From the NCBI RefSeq assembly GCF_900116005.1, contig NZ_FOYI01000002.1:248001-312000 (forward strand): 64,000 nucleotides of DNA, in the 5' to 3' direction. The stretch comes from Poseidonocella sedimentorum (GTDB taxonomy: Bacteria > Pseudomonadota > Alphaproteobacteria > Rhodobacterales > Rhodobacteraceae). Position numbers and translations under genes: made by a program. Shown here in pieces: positions 45,857 to 56,013 of this stretch (its first letter is position 1; each line of letters begins with the position of its first letter). The notes under the pieces were generated by a model, which saw nothing but the letters and a program-made list of their open reading frames with translations, was not told the origin of the DNA and ran no database searches.

Positions 45857-46750
45857 CTAGCCCCATTTCATCTCGCCGGTCAGAACCTTTGCGCCGATTT
45901 CCAAGGCAATGCCCATTCCCAAATCGGGATAGCGGGCGCGCATTGCCGCTTTCAGGTCTTCGGATGTCGTGGCCTTAGCCAACTCTTCCTCTACAGCCAG
46001 CAGATAGGCCTTGGTGAACGCAACAGCTTCGAGACCAAGCGGCGCGTCAACTGTCATGTGGCCCGGCACAACGACCTGCGGCGCGCGTGCGATGATGGCG
46101 TCCAGGTTGGCAATCCATGCCGCGCGCTCTTCTTTGGTTTGCGTGTCTGCCACCCAAACATGTGTGCCGGAAAAGACCATCACACCGCCGAATACAGCCT
46201 GCAGGTCTTCGCTCCAGATGTAGCGGCGATTGGCGATACCCGTCGCCGGAACGATATCGAGCACATAGTCGTCCACCGTCAGGGTTGCCCGGTCGTCAAC
46301 GTCGGGCATGACCACATCATCAACAGATTGCGGGCCGTTTTCACCAAGCTGCGGCGCCCATGTCTCGACCTTCTTGGCGACATTCGCGTTGATCGCAGCA
46401 ACGGTTTCGCTGGCCGCGATGACGCGCGCCTCAGGGAAGGCCTCTACGATCGGTCGCAGGCTGAAGTAGAAATCAGGGTCGCTTTGGCTGACATAGATTG
46501 TGGTCAATGCCTTGCCGGTGGATTTGATCGCTTCGGCCAAGGCTTGACCGTCAGACAGCGTAAACCCGCCGTCAATCAGGACGGCTTCGGACGGGCCGGA
46601 CACCAAGACAGGCGCGCGGTAAAATCCGTTTTCCCCGGCTGGGAAGTGGGTCCAGCTCAGGCCGTTTTCCTGTGCAAGCGCCACTCCGGGCGCGGAAAGG
46701 GCGGCAACGCCAGCGGCTGCGGTCATTTTGAGGGCTGTTCTACGGTTCAT
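45857..46750 (-). CDS. Tat-exported MBL-fold protein with degenerate metal site
   Basis: A 297-residue protein. The N-terminus is a twin-arginine signal (NRRTALKMTAAAGVAALSAPGVALA), so it should be exported folded. The rest matches the metallo-beta-lactamase fold (AVLIDGGFTLSDGQALAEAI; VWVADTQTKEERAAW; VVVPGHMT). Where family members have H-x-H-x-D-H, this one reads SQSDPD: the three histidines are gone, while the late VPGH histidine remains. It may be a non-hydrolytic binding protein or use an altered site. It sits 22 bases downstream of the DsbA-family gene, in lower-GC DNA. Confidence 0.86.
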   Translation of the reverse strand: MNRRTALKMTAAAGVAALSAPGVALAQENGLSWTHFPAGENGFYRAPVLVSGPSEAVLIDGGFTLSDGQALAEAIKSTGKALTTIYVSQSDPDFYFSLRPIVEAFPEARVIAASETVAAINANVAKKVETWAPQLGENGPQSVDDVVMPDVDDRATLTVDDYVLDIVPATGIANRRYIWSEDLQAVFGGVMVFSGTHVWVADTQTKEERAAWIANLDAIIARAPQVVVPGHMTVDAPLGLEAVAFTKAYLLAVEEELAKATTSEDLKAAMRARYPDLGMGIALEIGAKVLTGEMKWG

Positions 46751-46772
46751 TTTCCAATTCCTTGTGAAGGGG

Positions 46773-47414
46773 TTAAGCCAGTTTGAGAGCGGTCAAGATG
46801 CTGCCCGGTCCGGAATACAGCGCGCTGGCGTCCAGGATGCTCTGCTTTCCGTTGACGGTTGCGATCAGGGACGGCACGCCTTGCAGTCCGTAGGCGCTCA
46901 TCAGTTCGCGGGCCGCCGCTGTGCGGGATTCTACCAGGTGCAGCAGAGGGTCATCTGCCGCCAGAAGACGCGCGCTGGCGTCCGTCAGGCCGAGATCGGT
47001 CAAGATACCCGCAACAACAGCGGCCGAAGTCACGTCTTTGCCGTCCTTGTAACGCGCCGATTGGATAGCAACGAGGGCGTCGATCACGCGATCAGGGGCG
47101 CTTTCGGACACAGCGACGACAGCACGTGTTGCGACCGTTGAATCCAGCAAAGCATCCGCTGAGCCCAGCACTTTGGTACGATAGTCGTCGCTGAACGGTT
47201 GACCGCTCAGCGCGCCGATGCGTTGATCCATGGCCCAGGCTTGCGCGGCAAAGCTTTTCATCGGCTTTGCGCCGGTGCCGGAGAACAGGCCCGTTGCCAT
47301 GGGCTGCAAGTCGATTTCCGGGTGTTTCGCCAGAGTTTTAATCGAAGCAGAGGCCCCATAGCACCAGCCGCACAACGGATCGAAGAGGTATTGCAAAGTC
47401 ACTGTCTGTGTCAT
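46773..47414 (-). CDS. DsbA-family thiol oxidoreductase (CGWC)
   Basis: A 213-residue thioredoxin-fold protein with active site CGWC at residues 15-18 (FDPLCGWCYGAS) and the cis-proline loop LQGVPSLIATVNG. No signal peptide is seen, so it is cytoplasmic, like FrnE and 2-hydroxychromene-2-carboxylate isomerase relatives. ATG at 47414 has GGAG nine bases upstream. It leads a two-gene unit with the MBL protein and diverges from the LysR regulator, which probably controls it. Confidence 0.87.
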   Translation of the reverse strand: MTQTVTLQYLFDPLCGWCYGASASIKTLAKHPEIDLQPMATGLFSGTGAKPMKSFAAQAWAMDQRIGALSGQPFSDDYRTKVLGSADALLDSTVATRAVVAVSESAPDRVIDALVAIQSARYKDGKDVTSAAVVAGILTDLGLTDASARLLAADDPLLHLVESRTAAARELMSAYGLQGVPSLIATVNGKQSILDASALYSGPGSILTALKLA

Positions 47415-47510
47415 GTCTTGTCTCCTTTGAGGGGTATATGCGCCTCTGGATTGTGATTGATAAGACAAACAATTTTGACAATGTGTATGTCAAAAGATAA
47501 CAGTTGCCTC

Positions 47511-48398
47511 ATGTCAAAGGCACGCAATCTGAACAGGCTCGCCTACTTCGCAGCGGTGGTGGAAACGGGGTCGTTTACACAGGCCGGCGAGCGGCTGGGG
47601 GTGACCAAAGCCGTGGTCAGCTCGCAAGTGACGCAATTGGAACAGGAGCTGAAAACAACCCTGTTGGTGCGCAACACGCGCAAGGTCAGCACGACCGAAG
47701 CGGGGCTGGCATTTTACATCCGCTGCGCGTCAATCCTGCGGGATGCAGACGATGCGTTTGGCGAGTTGTCGCAACTGTCAGACCGACCCCTGGGCACGTT
47801 GCGCATGACCGCACCCCATGACTATGGCGCCGTCATTGTGACCCCGGTGGTCGCAAAATTTCGGTGTAAATACCCGGAGTGCAAGGTTGAACTGCATCTT
47901 GGTGACAGCCACAGCGACCTGATGTCAGGTGATCTTGATCTAGCCATTCGTGTGGGCTGGCTGCGGGATTCTGGACTGATCGCGCGCAAACTCGGCGGCT
48001 TTCAACAACTGTTGGTAGGGGCGACCAAAGATACGGCCCGGCTCGACGCTATCGCACACCCCAACGATCTGACATCGCTGGACTTCATTGCAAACATGTC
48101 CCTGTCTGATCCGTTGCAATGGGCGTTTGAAAACGAAGCGAAGCAGATCGTGTCGGTGCAAATGGCAAACACTCTCGCCATCGACAGCACACCAGCAATT
48201 CTGGAAGCGGTCAAAGGCGGCGCAGGGGTTGCGATATTGCCCGACTTCTTGGTGAGCAGGGATTTGCAGGGCGGTCAGCTGACACAGGTTTTGCCGCACT
48301 GGACGCTGCCGGAAGGTGGGATATTTGCAGTCTATCCCGCGTCCAAATTCCGCCCGGTCAAAGTGACCGCTTTTGTCGACATGTTGCGCGACGCTTGA
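47511..48398 (+). CDS. LysR-family transcriptional regulator
   Basis: About 295 residues. The winged HTH is NRLAYFAAVVETGSFTQAGERLGVTKAVVSSQV, and the effector domain is of the type-2 periplasmic-binding fold (GDLDLAIRVGWLRDSGLIARKL, VKGGAGVAILPDFLV). ATG at 47511 places the HTH at the usual distance; ATGs at 47481 and 47487 would add up to 10 residues. It is divergent from the DsbA/MBL pair across an AT-rich gap containing ATTGTGATTGATAAGACAAACAAT (ATTG-N16-CAAT), a candidate operator. Effector unknown. Confidence 0.92.
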   Translation: MSKARNLNRLAYFAAVVETGSFTQAGERLGVTKAVVSSQVTQLEQELKTTLLVRNTRKVSTTEAGLAFYIRCASILRDADDAFGELSQLSDRPLGTLRMTAPHDYGAVIVTPVVAKFRCKYPECKVELHLGDSHSDLMSGDLDLAIRVGWLRDSGLIARKLGGFQQLLVGATKDTARLDAIAHPNDLTSLDFIANMSLSDPLQWAFENEAKQIVSVQMANTLAIDSTPAILEAVKGGAGVAILPDFLVSRDLQGGQLTQVLPHWTLPEGGIFAVYPASKFRPVKVTAFVDMLRDA

Positions 48399-48619
48399 CG
48401 TGGTGGGGCCTGGTGGAGCTTCGGATACAACCATCCCTGATCGGCAGTTGCACAATACGTTTTCGAATGCTCACTTTTAACCGGACTACAGGCCTTCGTG
48501 CGCCACGCAGAATCCTGCACCATTGGCTCGAAGCGGGCATTGCGCTCCGAGCCAATGGGCTTTCTCTCGCGCAGCATTTGCGGCGCTGCATTCAACCCGG
48601 GATCAGCGAGTGATCAGGC
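48399..48619. repeat. non-coding junction with a second palindrome
   Basis: 221 bp without a convincing gene between lysR and trxA. It contains a perfect 11-bp inverted repeat, CCATTGGCTCG (48520-48530) and CGAGCCAATGG (48548-48558), around a 17-base loop. It marks the right edge of the lower-GC MBL/DsbA/LysR segment. A short leftward frame crosses it but resembles nothing I recognise; it may be decayed coding DNA. Confidence 0.5.
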
Positions 48620-48940
48620 TCAGATCGACTCTTCGATCCAGCTTTTCAGAGCCGCTTTCGGTGCCGCGCCCGCGCGGTTGGAGACCGGCTGGCCGTCCTT
48701 GAAGATGAAGAGCGCCGGGATACCGCGCACGCCCATGGAGGCGGCGGCGCCGGGGTTGCTGTCCACGTCGACCTTGGCGACCTTCACCTTGCCTTCGAAC
48801 TCGTCCGAGAGCTCTTCAAGCGCCGGGCCGATCTGTTTGCAGGGGCCGCACCACTCGGCCCAGAAATCCACCACGACGGGGATATCGGATCCGCGTACTT
48901 CGGCGTCGAAGGTGTCATCGGTTACGGCAACGGTGGCCAT
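48620..48940 (-). CDS. trxA: Thioredoxin 1
   Basis: A 106-residue cytoplasmic disulfide reductase with the WCGPC active site (cysteines 31 and 34), [20 protein letters not shown], and the cis-proline [15 protein letters not shown] at 48940 gives canonical length; the upstream extension overlaps addA and is not used. It follows addA by 62 bases in the same direction, as often seen in Rhodobacterales. Confidence 0.96.
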   Translation of the reverse strand: MATVAVTDDTFDAEVRGSDIPVVVDFWAEWCGPCKQIGPALEELSDEFEGKVKVAKVDVDSNPGAAASMGVRGIPALFIFKDGQPVSNRAGAAPKAALKSWIEESI

Positions 48941-49002
48941 GTTTCTTCTCCTGAATGGAAGCAGCTGTCGGGAGGCGAACGTAAGCACGCACCCCAACCC
49001 CG

Positions 49003-52000
49003 TCAAGGCGCGCCCGCCCGGCCGAGGGCCTCGGTCACGAGATCGTGGGGCAGCTGCATGAGCGTGGCGGTTTCGGTCCAGAGAATGGCCACATCGATGT
49101 CCCGGCCAGGGTAGATCGCGGTGAGCGCATGGAGGTACGCGCCCATCTGGCGCAGGAGCCCCTCGGGGCAGGTTCGGGCGCTGTCCGGCACGACGCGGTT
49201 GGTCTTGAAATCCACCGCTAGAATGCGCCCGCCATCGAGGACGAGCCGGTCGATGCTGCCGTGAATGCGCGCGTTGCCCAGAGCGGGGAGGGTGGCGGTG
49301 ATGGGCGCTTCGGTGAGGGCGGAGGGGGCGAAAAGCGGCGAGAGATCGGGGGCGGCGAGCACCCGTTCGGAGACCGCGATCGCCTCGTCAACCACCGCGG
49401 CGGCGGCTTCGGGCGCTTGCAGCCCGGCAAGCCGGTGCGCCGCCGCGCGCCGGCCTTGCGCGGGGAGTGCCGGAAGATGTTCGAGCAGCAGGTGGATCAG
49501 CGTCCCGCGCGCGAGCGCGTCCGCTTCAGCCGCGCCCGCCTCACCGGCAAGCGCCTTGGCGCCGCCGAGATCGCTCGGAGAAAGGGTCGGGGCCGCGCGC
49601 TCCGGGGAGGCGGCGCGGGCCTTGATCCAGTCGGGGAGCTCTGGCGCGAGGGTCGTGGCGGTCTGCGGCGACACGAGGGGCGGCGCGGCCCATTCGCCCG
49701 ACTGATAGCGCTGGACCGTCGCGCCCGTGGCCACGAGCGGCGTCGTGCCAAGCGCCTGCATCGCCTGTTCCACCTGTCCGTACCAGCTCTGGCCCGCGTC
49801 TCCTGTTTCGCCGGCGGCGGCGACGATGAGCCACTTCTCCGCCCGGGTCATCGCCACATAAAGAAGCCGCTGGCGCTCATCTTCGGCGCGGCTCCGGGCG
49901 TCATCGGCCCGCGCCTTGAGGGCGGGCGGCGCCTCCCCGGCGCGGGGCCTCCACGCGGGGATCCCATCCAGATCGAGCAGCGGATCGAGCGTCGGCGGTT
50001 TGCGTTTGGCCGTGTCGGGCAGGATCACGATCGGCGCTTCCAGCCCCTTGGCGCCATGCACGGTCATGACGCGGATCTGGTCGCTCGCGCTGTCCATCTG
50101 GCGCTTGATCTCCAGATCATCGGTCTGCATCCAGACGAGGAACCCGGTGAGGCTCGGCACCTCGGTCTGCTCATAGGCGAGCGCCTGTCCCAGTAGCGCG
50201 TCGATCCCGTCTTCGGCCTCGCGCCCGAGCCGCGCGAGCAGGCGCCGCCGCCCGTCATGGCGCGTCAAAATCCGCTCGATCAGATCATAGGGCCGCAGGT
50301 AATCCGCATCGCGCCGGAGCGCATCGAGCACCGCGACGGTCTCGGAAAACTCCTGCGCCCGGCCGCGCAGCGCTTCCCACAAGAACGCCTTGCCGCGCCG
50401 CGCCGCTAGGTCAAACAACGCCTGTTCGGACCAGCCGAAGAGCGGCGAGCGCAGGGCCGTGGCCAAGGCCAGATCGTCTTCCGGCAGGTCGAGAAACCCA
50501 AGCAGCGCCGCGAGATCCTTCACCGCAAGTTCGGCCCCGACGCGCAGCCGATCCGCCCCCGCAATGGCGAGCCCCTCGGTCTTGCAAGCGCGGATGATTT
50601 CGTGAAAGAGCGGCGAGCGGCGTTGCACGAGGACAAGCACATCCCCGGGCCGCACGGGCCGGCGGGTGAGCGCGCCGTCGCGGCCGCTCTCGGGCAGGGT
50701 TTCGCCCGCGCCTGGATCGGTTATTCGCCTGATCTCGCGGGCAATCTTCCGCGCGAGGATCACCTCGGCGTCATTGTCCGCGGGTTGATCGACGGGCTCG
50801 TACCAGTCGCCCGGCTCGCGTTTCTCGGGCTTGGGCACCACCGGCCAGAGATCGACCCGGCCGGGCAGCCGCTCCTGAAACGCGACGTGGTCCGAGACCT
50901 GCCCCAGCCCCTCGCCCCCCTGCAGCGCGAAGGTCTTGTCCACCACGTCGAGGATCGCGGGCGCGGAGCGGAAGCTGTGGCGCAGCTCGCTTTCCTGAAA
51001 CGGATGCGCGACCTCGGCGAACCGCCTGCGGAAGGCATCGCGCATGGCGCCGAAGGCCTTGGGATCGGCCCCCTGAAATGAATAGATCGACTGTTTCACA
51101 TCGCCCACAACAAACAGCGTCCGGAGCGTATCGGCCCGCGCGCCGATGCCGCTGGTGAATTCCTCGGTGAGCCGTTCGACCACGTCCCACTGGAACGGGC
51201 TTGTGTCCTGGGCCTCGTCGACGAGGATGTGATCGATCCCGCCATCGAGCCGGTAGAGCACCCATTGCGCAAGCTTCGGATCGGTCAGCAGACCGCGCGC
51301 CTTGAGGATGAGATCATCGAAATCGAGCCAGCCGCGGGCGAGTTTGGCGGCCTCGTAGCGGGCGAGGAAAGCGGTGGCGAACCGGTGGAGCGCCCAGGTG
51401 CGTTCAGCGGCGGCCAGCGCAAGCCGCGGCTCGCGCGCGAGGTGGACCCGCTCCATCAACGCGTTGAGCGCGGATTGTGTCTCCCCGAGCGCCTCGCGGG
51501 CGGCCTTGCCGGGGAAGGCGTCGATCTTGGGGCCGAAGGGGGATTTGGCCTTTTCGCCATAGAGAAGAAGCTTCTCCAGCGCGGGAAGGCACGTCTCATC
51601 GAGCGCCGGAATCGCGGCCAGCGTCTCGGCGGCTGTCGCGTCGGTCTTGTTGAAGCGCGGCAGGGTCGCGATCAGATCGGCGATGATGTCCTCCGCGTCC
51701 GGCCCGAGCGTCCGCGCGGCGAGCGCGTCAAGGCTTTCGTCCGGTCCGAGCTCGAAGGCGGTGAAGACATCCGCCCGCGTGGTACCGGCGCGGAACGAGG
51801 CCCGGTTCCGGAGCAGCGCGTAGAGCAGTTTGATCACGCCGTCTTCATCGGTGATGTAGCCCGCAAGCCCATCGAGCAGATCCGCCTCCGGGCCCTCGGC
51901 GAGCCCGTCCAGAACCTCGGTCATGAGCAGCTCGGCGGCGCGCTCGTCCACCTCCTTGAACTGCGGGCTGACCCCGGCTTCGAGCGGGAAGCGGCGCAGG

Positions 52001-52389
52001 AGGGCCGAGCAGAAGGAGTGAATCGTCTGGATCTTGAGGCCCCCGGGCGTCTCGATAGCGAGCGCGAAAAGGCGCCGCGCGCGGGCGAGGGCGTCCTTGC
52101 CCGTCTCGCCTCCGGCGCCGATCGCCTCCAGCTCGGCGCCGAGCCTGTCATCCTCCAGCATCGACCAGGAGCCGAGCCGTTTGAAGAGCCGGTTCTGCAT
52201 CTCGCTCGCCGCGGCCTTGGTGTAGGTCAGGCAGAGGATGTTCTGCGGATCGACCCCACTGAGGAGCAGCCGCGCGACACGGTCGGTCAGGACCCGCGTC
52301 TTGCCCGAGCCGGCGTTGGCCGAGAGCCATGTGCTCCGCTCCGGGTGGGTCGCCTCGACCTGTCGCCGGGTGGCTTCGTTCATCGTCAT
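49003..52389 (-). CDS. addA: Double-strand break repair helicase-nuclease AddA
   Basis: An 1128-residue UvrD-like helicase with a C-terminal RecB-family nuclease. Walker [21 protein letters not shown], motif Ia [14 protein letters not shown], Walker [16 protein letters not shown], and motifs V/VI ([30 protein letters not shown]) are intact. The nuclease site is [10 protein letters not shown] followed by [10 protein letters not shown]. Its start overlaps addB by 4 bases (ATGA). With AddB it processes broken ends for RecA. Confidence 0.97.
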   Translation of the reverse strand: MTMNEATRRQVEATHPERSTWLSANAGSGKTRVLTDRVARLLLSGVDPQNILCLTYTKAAASEMQNRLFKRLGSWSMLEDDRLGAELEAIGAGGETGKDALARARRLFALAIETPGGLKIQTIHSFCSALLRRFPLEAGVSPQFKEVDERAAELLMTEVLDGLAEGPEADLLDGLAGYITDEDGVIKLLYALLRNRASFRAGTTRADVFTAFELGPDESLDALAARTLGPDAEDIIADLIATLPRFNKTDATAAETLAAIPALDETCLPALEKLLLYGEKAKSPFGPKIDAFPGKAAREALGETQSALNALMERVHLAREPRLALAAAERTWALHRFATAFLARYEAAKLARGWLDFDDLILKARGLLTDPKLAQWVLYRLDGGIDHILVDEAQDTSPFQWDVVERLTEEFTSGIGARADTLRTLFVVGDVKQSIYSFQGADPKAFGAMRDAFRRRFAEVAHPFQESELRHSFRSAPAILDVVDKTFALQGGEGLGQVSDHVAFQERLPGRVDLWPVVPKPEKREPGDWYEPVDQPADNDAEVILARKIAREIRRITDPGAGETLPESGRDGALTRRPVRPGDVLVLVQRRSPLFHEIIRACKTEGLAIAGADRLRVGAELAVKDLAALLGFLDLPEDDLALATALRSPLFGWSEQALFDLAARRGKAFLWEALRGRAQEFSETVAVLDALRRDADYLRPYDLIERILTRHDGRRRLLARLGREAEDGIDALLGQALAYEQTEVPSLTGFLVWMQTDDLEIKRQMDSASDQIRVMTVHGAKGLEAPIVILPDTAKRKPPTLDPLLDLDGIPAWRPRAGEAPPALKARADDARSRAEDERQRLLYVAMTRAEKWLIVAAAGETGDAGQSWYGQVEQAMQALGTTPLVATGATVQRYQSGEWAAPPLVSPQTATTLAPELPDWIKARAASPERAAPTLSPSDLGGAKALAGEAGAAEADALARGTLIHLLLEHLPALPAQGRRAAAHRLAGLQAPEAAAAVVDEAIAVSERVLAAPDLSPLFAPSALTEAPITATLPALGNARIHGSIDRLVLDGGRILAVDFKTNRVVPDSARTCPEGLLRQMGAYLHALTAIYPGRDIDVAILWTETATLMQLPHDLVTEALGRAGAP

Positions 52390-55334
52390 GCGAGGTCCTC
52401 CGGCTCGGGGGCCTGGGTCTCGTCCCATTCGCCATAGCGCGAGAGGGTGTCGTAGTCGGAGCCAAAGCCGCGTTTTTCCATCGCGCGGCGCGCGGTGAAC
52501 CCCTGAGCTGGATCGAGATAGGAGACGATGAGTTCGCGGAATCGCTCGCGCGCAAGCCCCGGCCCCTCGTCCTCCAGCGGCGCGGGGACGACCGAGGGCG
52601 AGGCCCCGAGCCCGATGTAGAGCGCCGCGCGCACCGGGGCGGGGGCGATACCCTCGAACGCGCCGCTTTCGGCCATCATTGCCTCCAGTAGCAGTTGCTT
52701 TTCAAAGGCAATCTGCGCCTTCGCGGTCTTGGGCGTGCCAGTCTTGTAATCGAGCAGGACAAGTTGGCCGCTTGCGTCCGCGTCGATCCGGTCGGCCTTG
52801 GCCGTCAGCGTGAACACCGGCTCGTGGAGCTCGAACCGTCCGCGCACCTCGGTCCTGAGGGGCCGCGCGATCTCGCGTCTGGCCCGCTCTCCCTCGACAA
52901 ACCAGTCGGCCACCTTGGCCATCCGCGCGCGCCAGAACCGGCGCGTCGCCGGCCAGGGGACATCGGCGGCAAGCCCCGCTTCGGCCACGGCCATCAGATG
53001 CGCGGCGCTGAGCGCCTCTGGATCGGCCATCACATCGCGCATGAACCGGTCGAGGATGTCATGGATGACGGTGCCGCGCAGGGGCGCATCGGCGGTCTGG
53101 ACGATGGGATCGAGGCGGCGCAGCCCGAGCACGTGGCGCGCGTAGATCGCATAGGGATCGCGGATCAGGCGGGAGATTTCGGTGACCGAAAGCTGCCGCG
53201 GGCGCAGTGGAGCCGGCGGGCGCGGCGAGGGTCGGGCCGCGCGGGGGGCCGTGCCGGGCTCTTCCAGCGCGGCCGAAAGCGCGAGCCAGTCCGCGCCCCG
53301 CCCGCGCATCTCACGCAGCAGGTCCCGCCCCCCGGTCGGGCCGAGCCCGTCGAGAAGGTTGGTCAGCCGCGAGAGCCAGCGCGAGGGGACCGTTTCGGCC
53401 TCCTCCGAGCGGATCGACCGCGTGAGCCAGACCTCCCCGCCCGCGATGGCCTGTTGGAAATCATGCGCCGAGAGGCCGATCCGCCGCTCGGGCAGGAGCA
53501 GCCCGGCTTTCTCGCGCATCTCGCGATTGAGCCATGGATCCGGCGCGGGCGGCTCGGGCCATGTGCCCTCGTTGAGCCCGGCGAGGATGGTCAGATCGGC
53601 GCTCTGCATCCGTGCTTCCATCGTCCCGAGGATGCGGATGCCGGGATGGGGCAGGCTTGCGTCGCGGACCTCGCCGGTGTTGAGCACGGCGGCGAAGAGG
53701 CTGGTGTAGTCGCTGGCCGAGAGCGGGCCGCCGAAGCGCGCCTCGCGTTGCAACTCAGAGGTCACCCGCCGCGCTTCCTCGCCCGCGTCCCCGTCCCAGA
53801 GCGCGCGCTCCGCCGCGCCGTCCGCCCCGCGTGAGATCATTTCCGCCGTGTGCAGATGGGCATCGACGAAGGCCGTCAGCGGCGCGTGGTCGAGCGTGGT
53901 GAGTGGAGTGAGCGCATCGAAAATCCAGTCGGCCCAGACCACTGCGCCCGCATCTGTGCGCCGCGTCTCGGCCCAGTTCAGCAGATCGGCGCGCGAGGGG
54001 AAGGGCATCCCACTCTTGCGGATATGCAATTCCAGATCGCGCGTGCGCAGAAGATGCGGCCCCCGCCCGGTACCGCGATGGGTCAGCGGATGCTTGAGCA
54101 GGGCCAGAAGCGCATCAGCGGTCGGCGCCGTGCCGATGAAGGCCCCGACGAGGCGCATCAGCCGGCCCGGCGGCGACAGCGGCAGCGGCATGCCCGCGGA
54201 ATCGTCGGGCACGATGCCCCAGCGGTCCAGCGCCGCGGCGACCTGACGGGTCAGCATCCGGTCCGGTGTGATGAGCGCGGCGCTGCGGCCATCCTCCGCG
54301 GCTTGCCGCAGGCGCAGCGCGATCGCCATGGCTTCGTCCCGCGCGGTGGGGGCCTCAAGCAGGGTCACATCCGCGCCCGCCCCGGCCAGATCGGGAAGCT
54401 TCGGCCCATCGCTCAGCCATTGGTCCGTGACCGGCGCGGGGCGCAGCGCGAGCGAGACGAGCGCGTTGCGCGGCGGGCTCGCGGGGGCATGATCGGCCCA
54501 GCGGCGGATCTCGGACGGATGGCTGCCGATCGAGCGGGCGAGGCTGAGAAATCGGAACTGGGGGTGGTCCTCGCCGCCGCGGGCGCGCGTCATGGCGTCC
54601 CAGACGGCGGGGGGCTGGTCGAAATCGACGCCGGGCAGGATGATCGCCCCCTGCGGCAGGGCCGCGACGGTTTTCATGAAGAGCGCCGTTGTCCCACGCG
54701 AACCGGTGGAGCCCGCGATGAGGATCGGATCCGCTGGCGGCGCCTCGGCCCAGAGCGCGCTCAGCGCCGAGACGACCATCCGCTGCCGCGCCTCGTTGTC
54801 AGGCGGCTCTTGCGTTGCATCGAAATAGCGCGTCACGAGGTTGAGGAAGGCCAGCGCCCGCTGCCAGTGGCCGGAGCTGTCGGGGATTTCGAGCGCGGCG
54901 AGGTCGGCGGGCGCGACCCCCTCGCCGATCATCTCGTCGAGGAGGTTGGCGAGGCTGTCGGCGAGATCGTAGAGCGCGGCACGGGGGGCCAGATCGGGGG
55001 CCCGGTCGAGCAGCGCCGAGACCAGTTCGGTCAGTTGCAAACGGCGGCGCAGCGGCGGCACTGGCGCGGGAATATCGCCCAGAAGCGCATGGCTCGCCGG
55101 ATCGCGGGCGAGGCCCGTCACGAGCCGGATGCGCGGCAGGAACCCGGCGGGGCCCGTGTCGAAAAGATCGCGCAGGTGTCGCGCCATGCGCTGGGTGTTG
55201 ACGAAGAGCGTGACGCGCGCGATGGCCTCCGGCGGCGCGCCTGCGATCCGGGCGCGGATGCCCGCGACCAGGGCCTCGGCGAAATCGACACCGGGCGGGA
55301 GGCCAAAGAGACGCGGCTCTCCGGGCTCAAACAT
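52386..55334 (-). CDS. addB: Double-strand break repair protein AddB
   Basis: A 982-residue inactivated-helicase/nuclease subunit. The C-terminal RecB-like nuclease is complete: LTAKADRIDADASGQLVLLDYKTGTPKTAKA and QLLLEAMM. I see no cysteine in the whole protein, so the Fe-S cluster that staples the nuclease in Bacillus AddB is absent, consistent with the alphaproteobacterial subtype. ATG at 55334 overlaps the upstream nucleotidyltransferase by 8 bases; the addBA pair thus belongs to the tsaE-amgK-murU transcript. Confidence 0.95.
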   Translation of the reverse strand: MFEPGEPRLFGLPPGVDFAEALVAGIRARIAGAPPEAIARVTLFVNTQRMARHLRDLFDTGPAGFLPRIRLVTGLARDPASHALLGDIPAPVPPLRRRLQLTELVSALLDRAPDLAPRAALYDLADSLANLLDEMIGEGVAPADLAALEIPDSSGHWQRALAFLNLVTRYFDATQEPPDNEARQRMVVSALSALWAEAPPADPILIAGSTGSRGTTALFMKTVAALPQGAIILPGVDFDQPPAVWDAMTRARGGEDHPQFRFLSLARSIGSHPSEIRRWADHAPASPPRNALVSLALRPAPVTDQWLSDGPKLPDLAGAGADVTLLEAPTARDEAMAIALRLRQAAEDGRSAALITPDRMLTRQVAAALDRWGIVPDDSAGMPLPLSPPGRLMRLVGAFIGTAPTADALLALLKHPLTHRGTGRGPHLLRTRDLELHIRKSGMPFPSRADLLNWAETRRTDAGAVVWADWIFDALTPLTTLDHAPLTAFVDAHLHTAEMISRGADGAAERALWDGDAGEEARRVTSELQREARFGGPLSASDYTSLFAAVLNTGEVRDASLPHPGIRILGTMEARMQSADLTILAGLNEGTWPEPPAPDPWLNREMREKAGLLLPERRIGLSAHDFQQAIAGGEVWLTRSIRSEEAETVPSRWLSRLTNLLDGLGPTGGRDLLREMRGRGADWLALSAALEEPGTAPRAARPSPRPPAPLRPRQLSVTEISRLIRDPYAIYARHVLGLRRLDPIVQTADAPLRGTVIHDILDRFMRDVMADPEALSAAHLMAVAEAGLAADVPWPATRRFWRARMAKVADWFVEGERARREIARPLRTEVRGRFELHEPVFTLTAKADRIDADASGQLVLLDYKTGTPKTAKAQIAFEKQLLLEAMMAESGAFEGIAPAPVRAALYIGLGASPSVVPAPLEDEGPGLARERFRELIVSYLDPAQGFTARRAMEKRGFGSDYDTLSRYGEWDETQAPEPEDLA

Positions 55335-56013
55335 CGCGCGTCTCCGCCAGCAGGGCCTCGGCCGTCGCGATGCCATCGGGGCGCCCCACATCGCACCACC
55401 GGCCGGGATAGGCGCAGCCGAAGAGCCGCCCGCGCGCGATCATCCGGTCCCACAGCAGATTGAGCGAAAACGCCTCTTCGCCGATGTCCGCGAGCCCCGC
55501 GGTGCGCAGGATCTGCACCCCGGTGTAGACCAGATCGCCCCCGCGGCGCAGCGCCCCGTCGGGGCCTTGCGTGAAATCCCCCGGCGCGGCGCGGCCCTCG
55601 GCGCGGGCGAGCGTCACGCAGAGCAGGAGCGCGTCCATCCGGACCGGATCCCAGGCCTCGGCCAGGCAATCCAGCGGGTTCGGCCCGGAAAGGATCGCAT
55701 CGGAATTCATGGTAAAGACCGGTTCCGCGCCGAGGAGCGGCAGAGCCTTGCGAAGCCCGCCGCCGGTTTCGAGCAAGGCGCCGCGCTCATCCGAAATTGC
55801 GACGCCCCGTGCCTTGAGATGGGCAATCAGCCGATCGGGTTTGTAGTGCACATTGGCCACGGCGCGGAGCCCCGGCCGCCGGGACACATGCTCCAGCGCG
55901 TGGTCGATCAGCGGCCGGCCGGCGACCTCGATCATCGGCTTGGGCCGGTCGTGGGTCAGCGCGCCCATGCGCGTGCCGAGCCCGGCGGCGAAGATCATCA
56001 CGGCGTCGGGCAT
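55327..56013 (-). CDS. murU: N-acetylmuramate-1-phosphate uridylyltransferase (MurU)
   Basis: A 228-residue nucleotidyltransferase with the signature IFAAGLGTRMGALTHDRPKPMIEVAGRPLIDH, FTMNSDAIL (metal Asp) and GRWCDVGRPDG. It lies directly after an AmgK-type kinase, the pairing that defines the AmgK-MurU route by which recovered MurNAc is turned into UDP-MurNAc without passing through MurA/MurB. A general hexose-1-phosphate nucleotidyltransferase is the alternative, but the context supports MurU. Confidence 0.88.
   Translation of the reverse strand: MPDAVMIFAAGLGTRMGALTHDRPKPMIEVAGRPLIDHALEHVSRRPGLRAVANVHYKPDRLIAHLKARGVAISDERGALLETGGGLRKALPLLGAEPVFTMNSDAILSGPNPLDCLAEAWDPVRMDALLLCVTLARAEGRAAPGDFTQGPDGALRRGGDLVYTGVQILRTAGLADIGEEAFSLNLLWDRMIARGRLFGCAYPGRWCDVGRPDGIATAEALLAETRDV

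Noticed and set aside
45674-48619. An insertion sequence or integrase carrying the MBL/DsbA/LysR genes
   Set aside because: No transposase or integrase frame and no matching terminal repeats or target duplication were seen; only unequal palindromes at the two edges.
53850-55463. A 537-codon plus-strand frame opposite addB
   Set aside because: Arg/Gly/Ala-rich translation without domains, lying exactly antisense to a well-supported addB.
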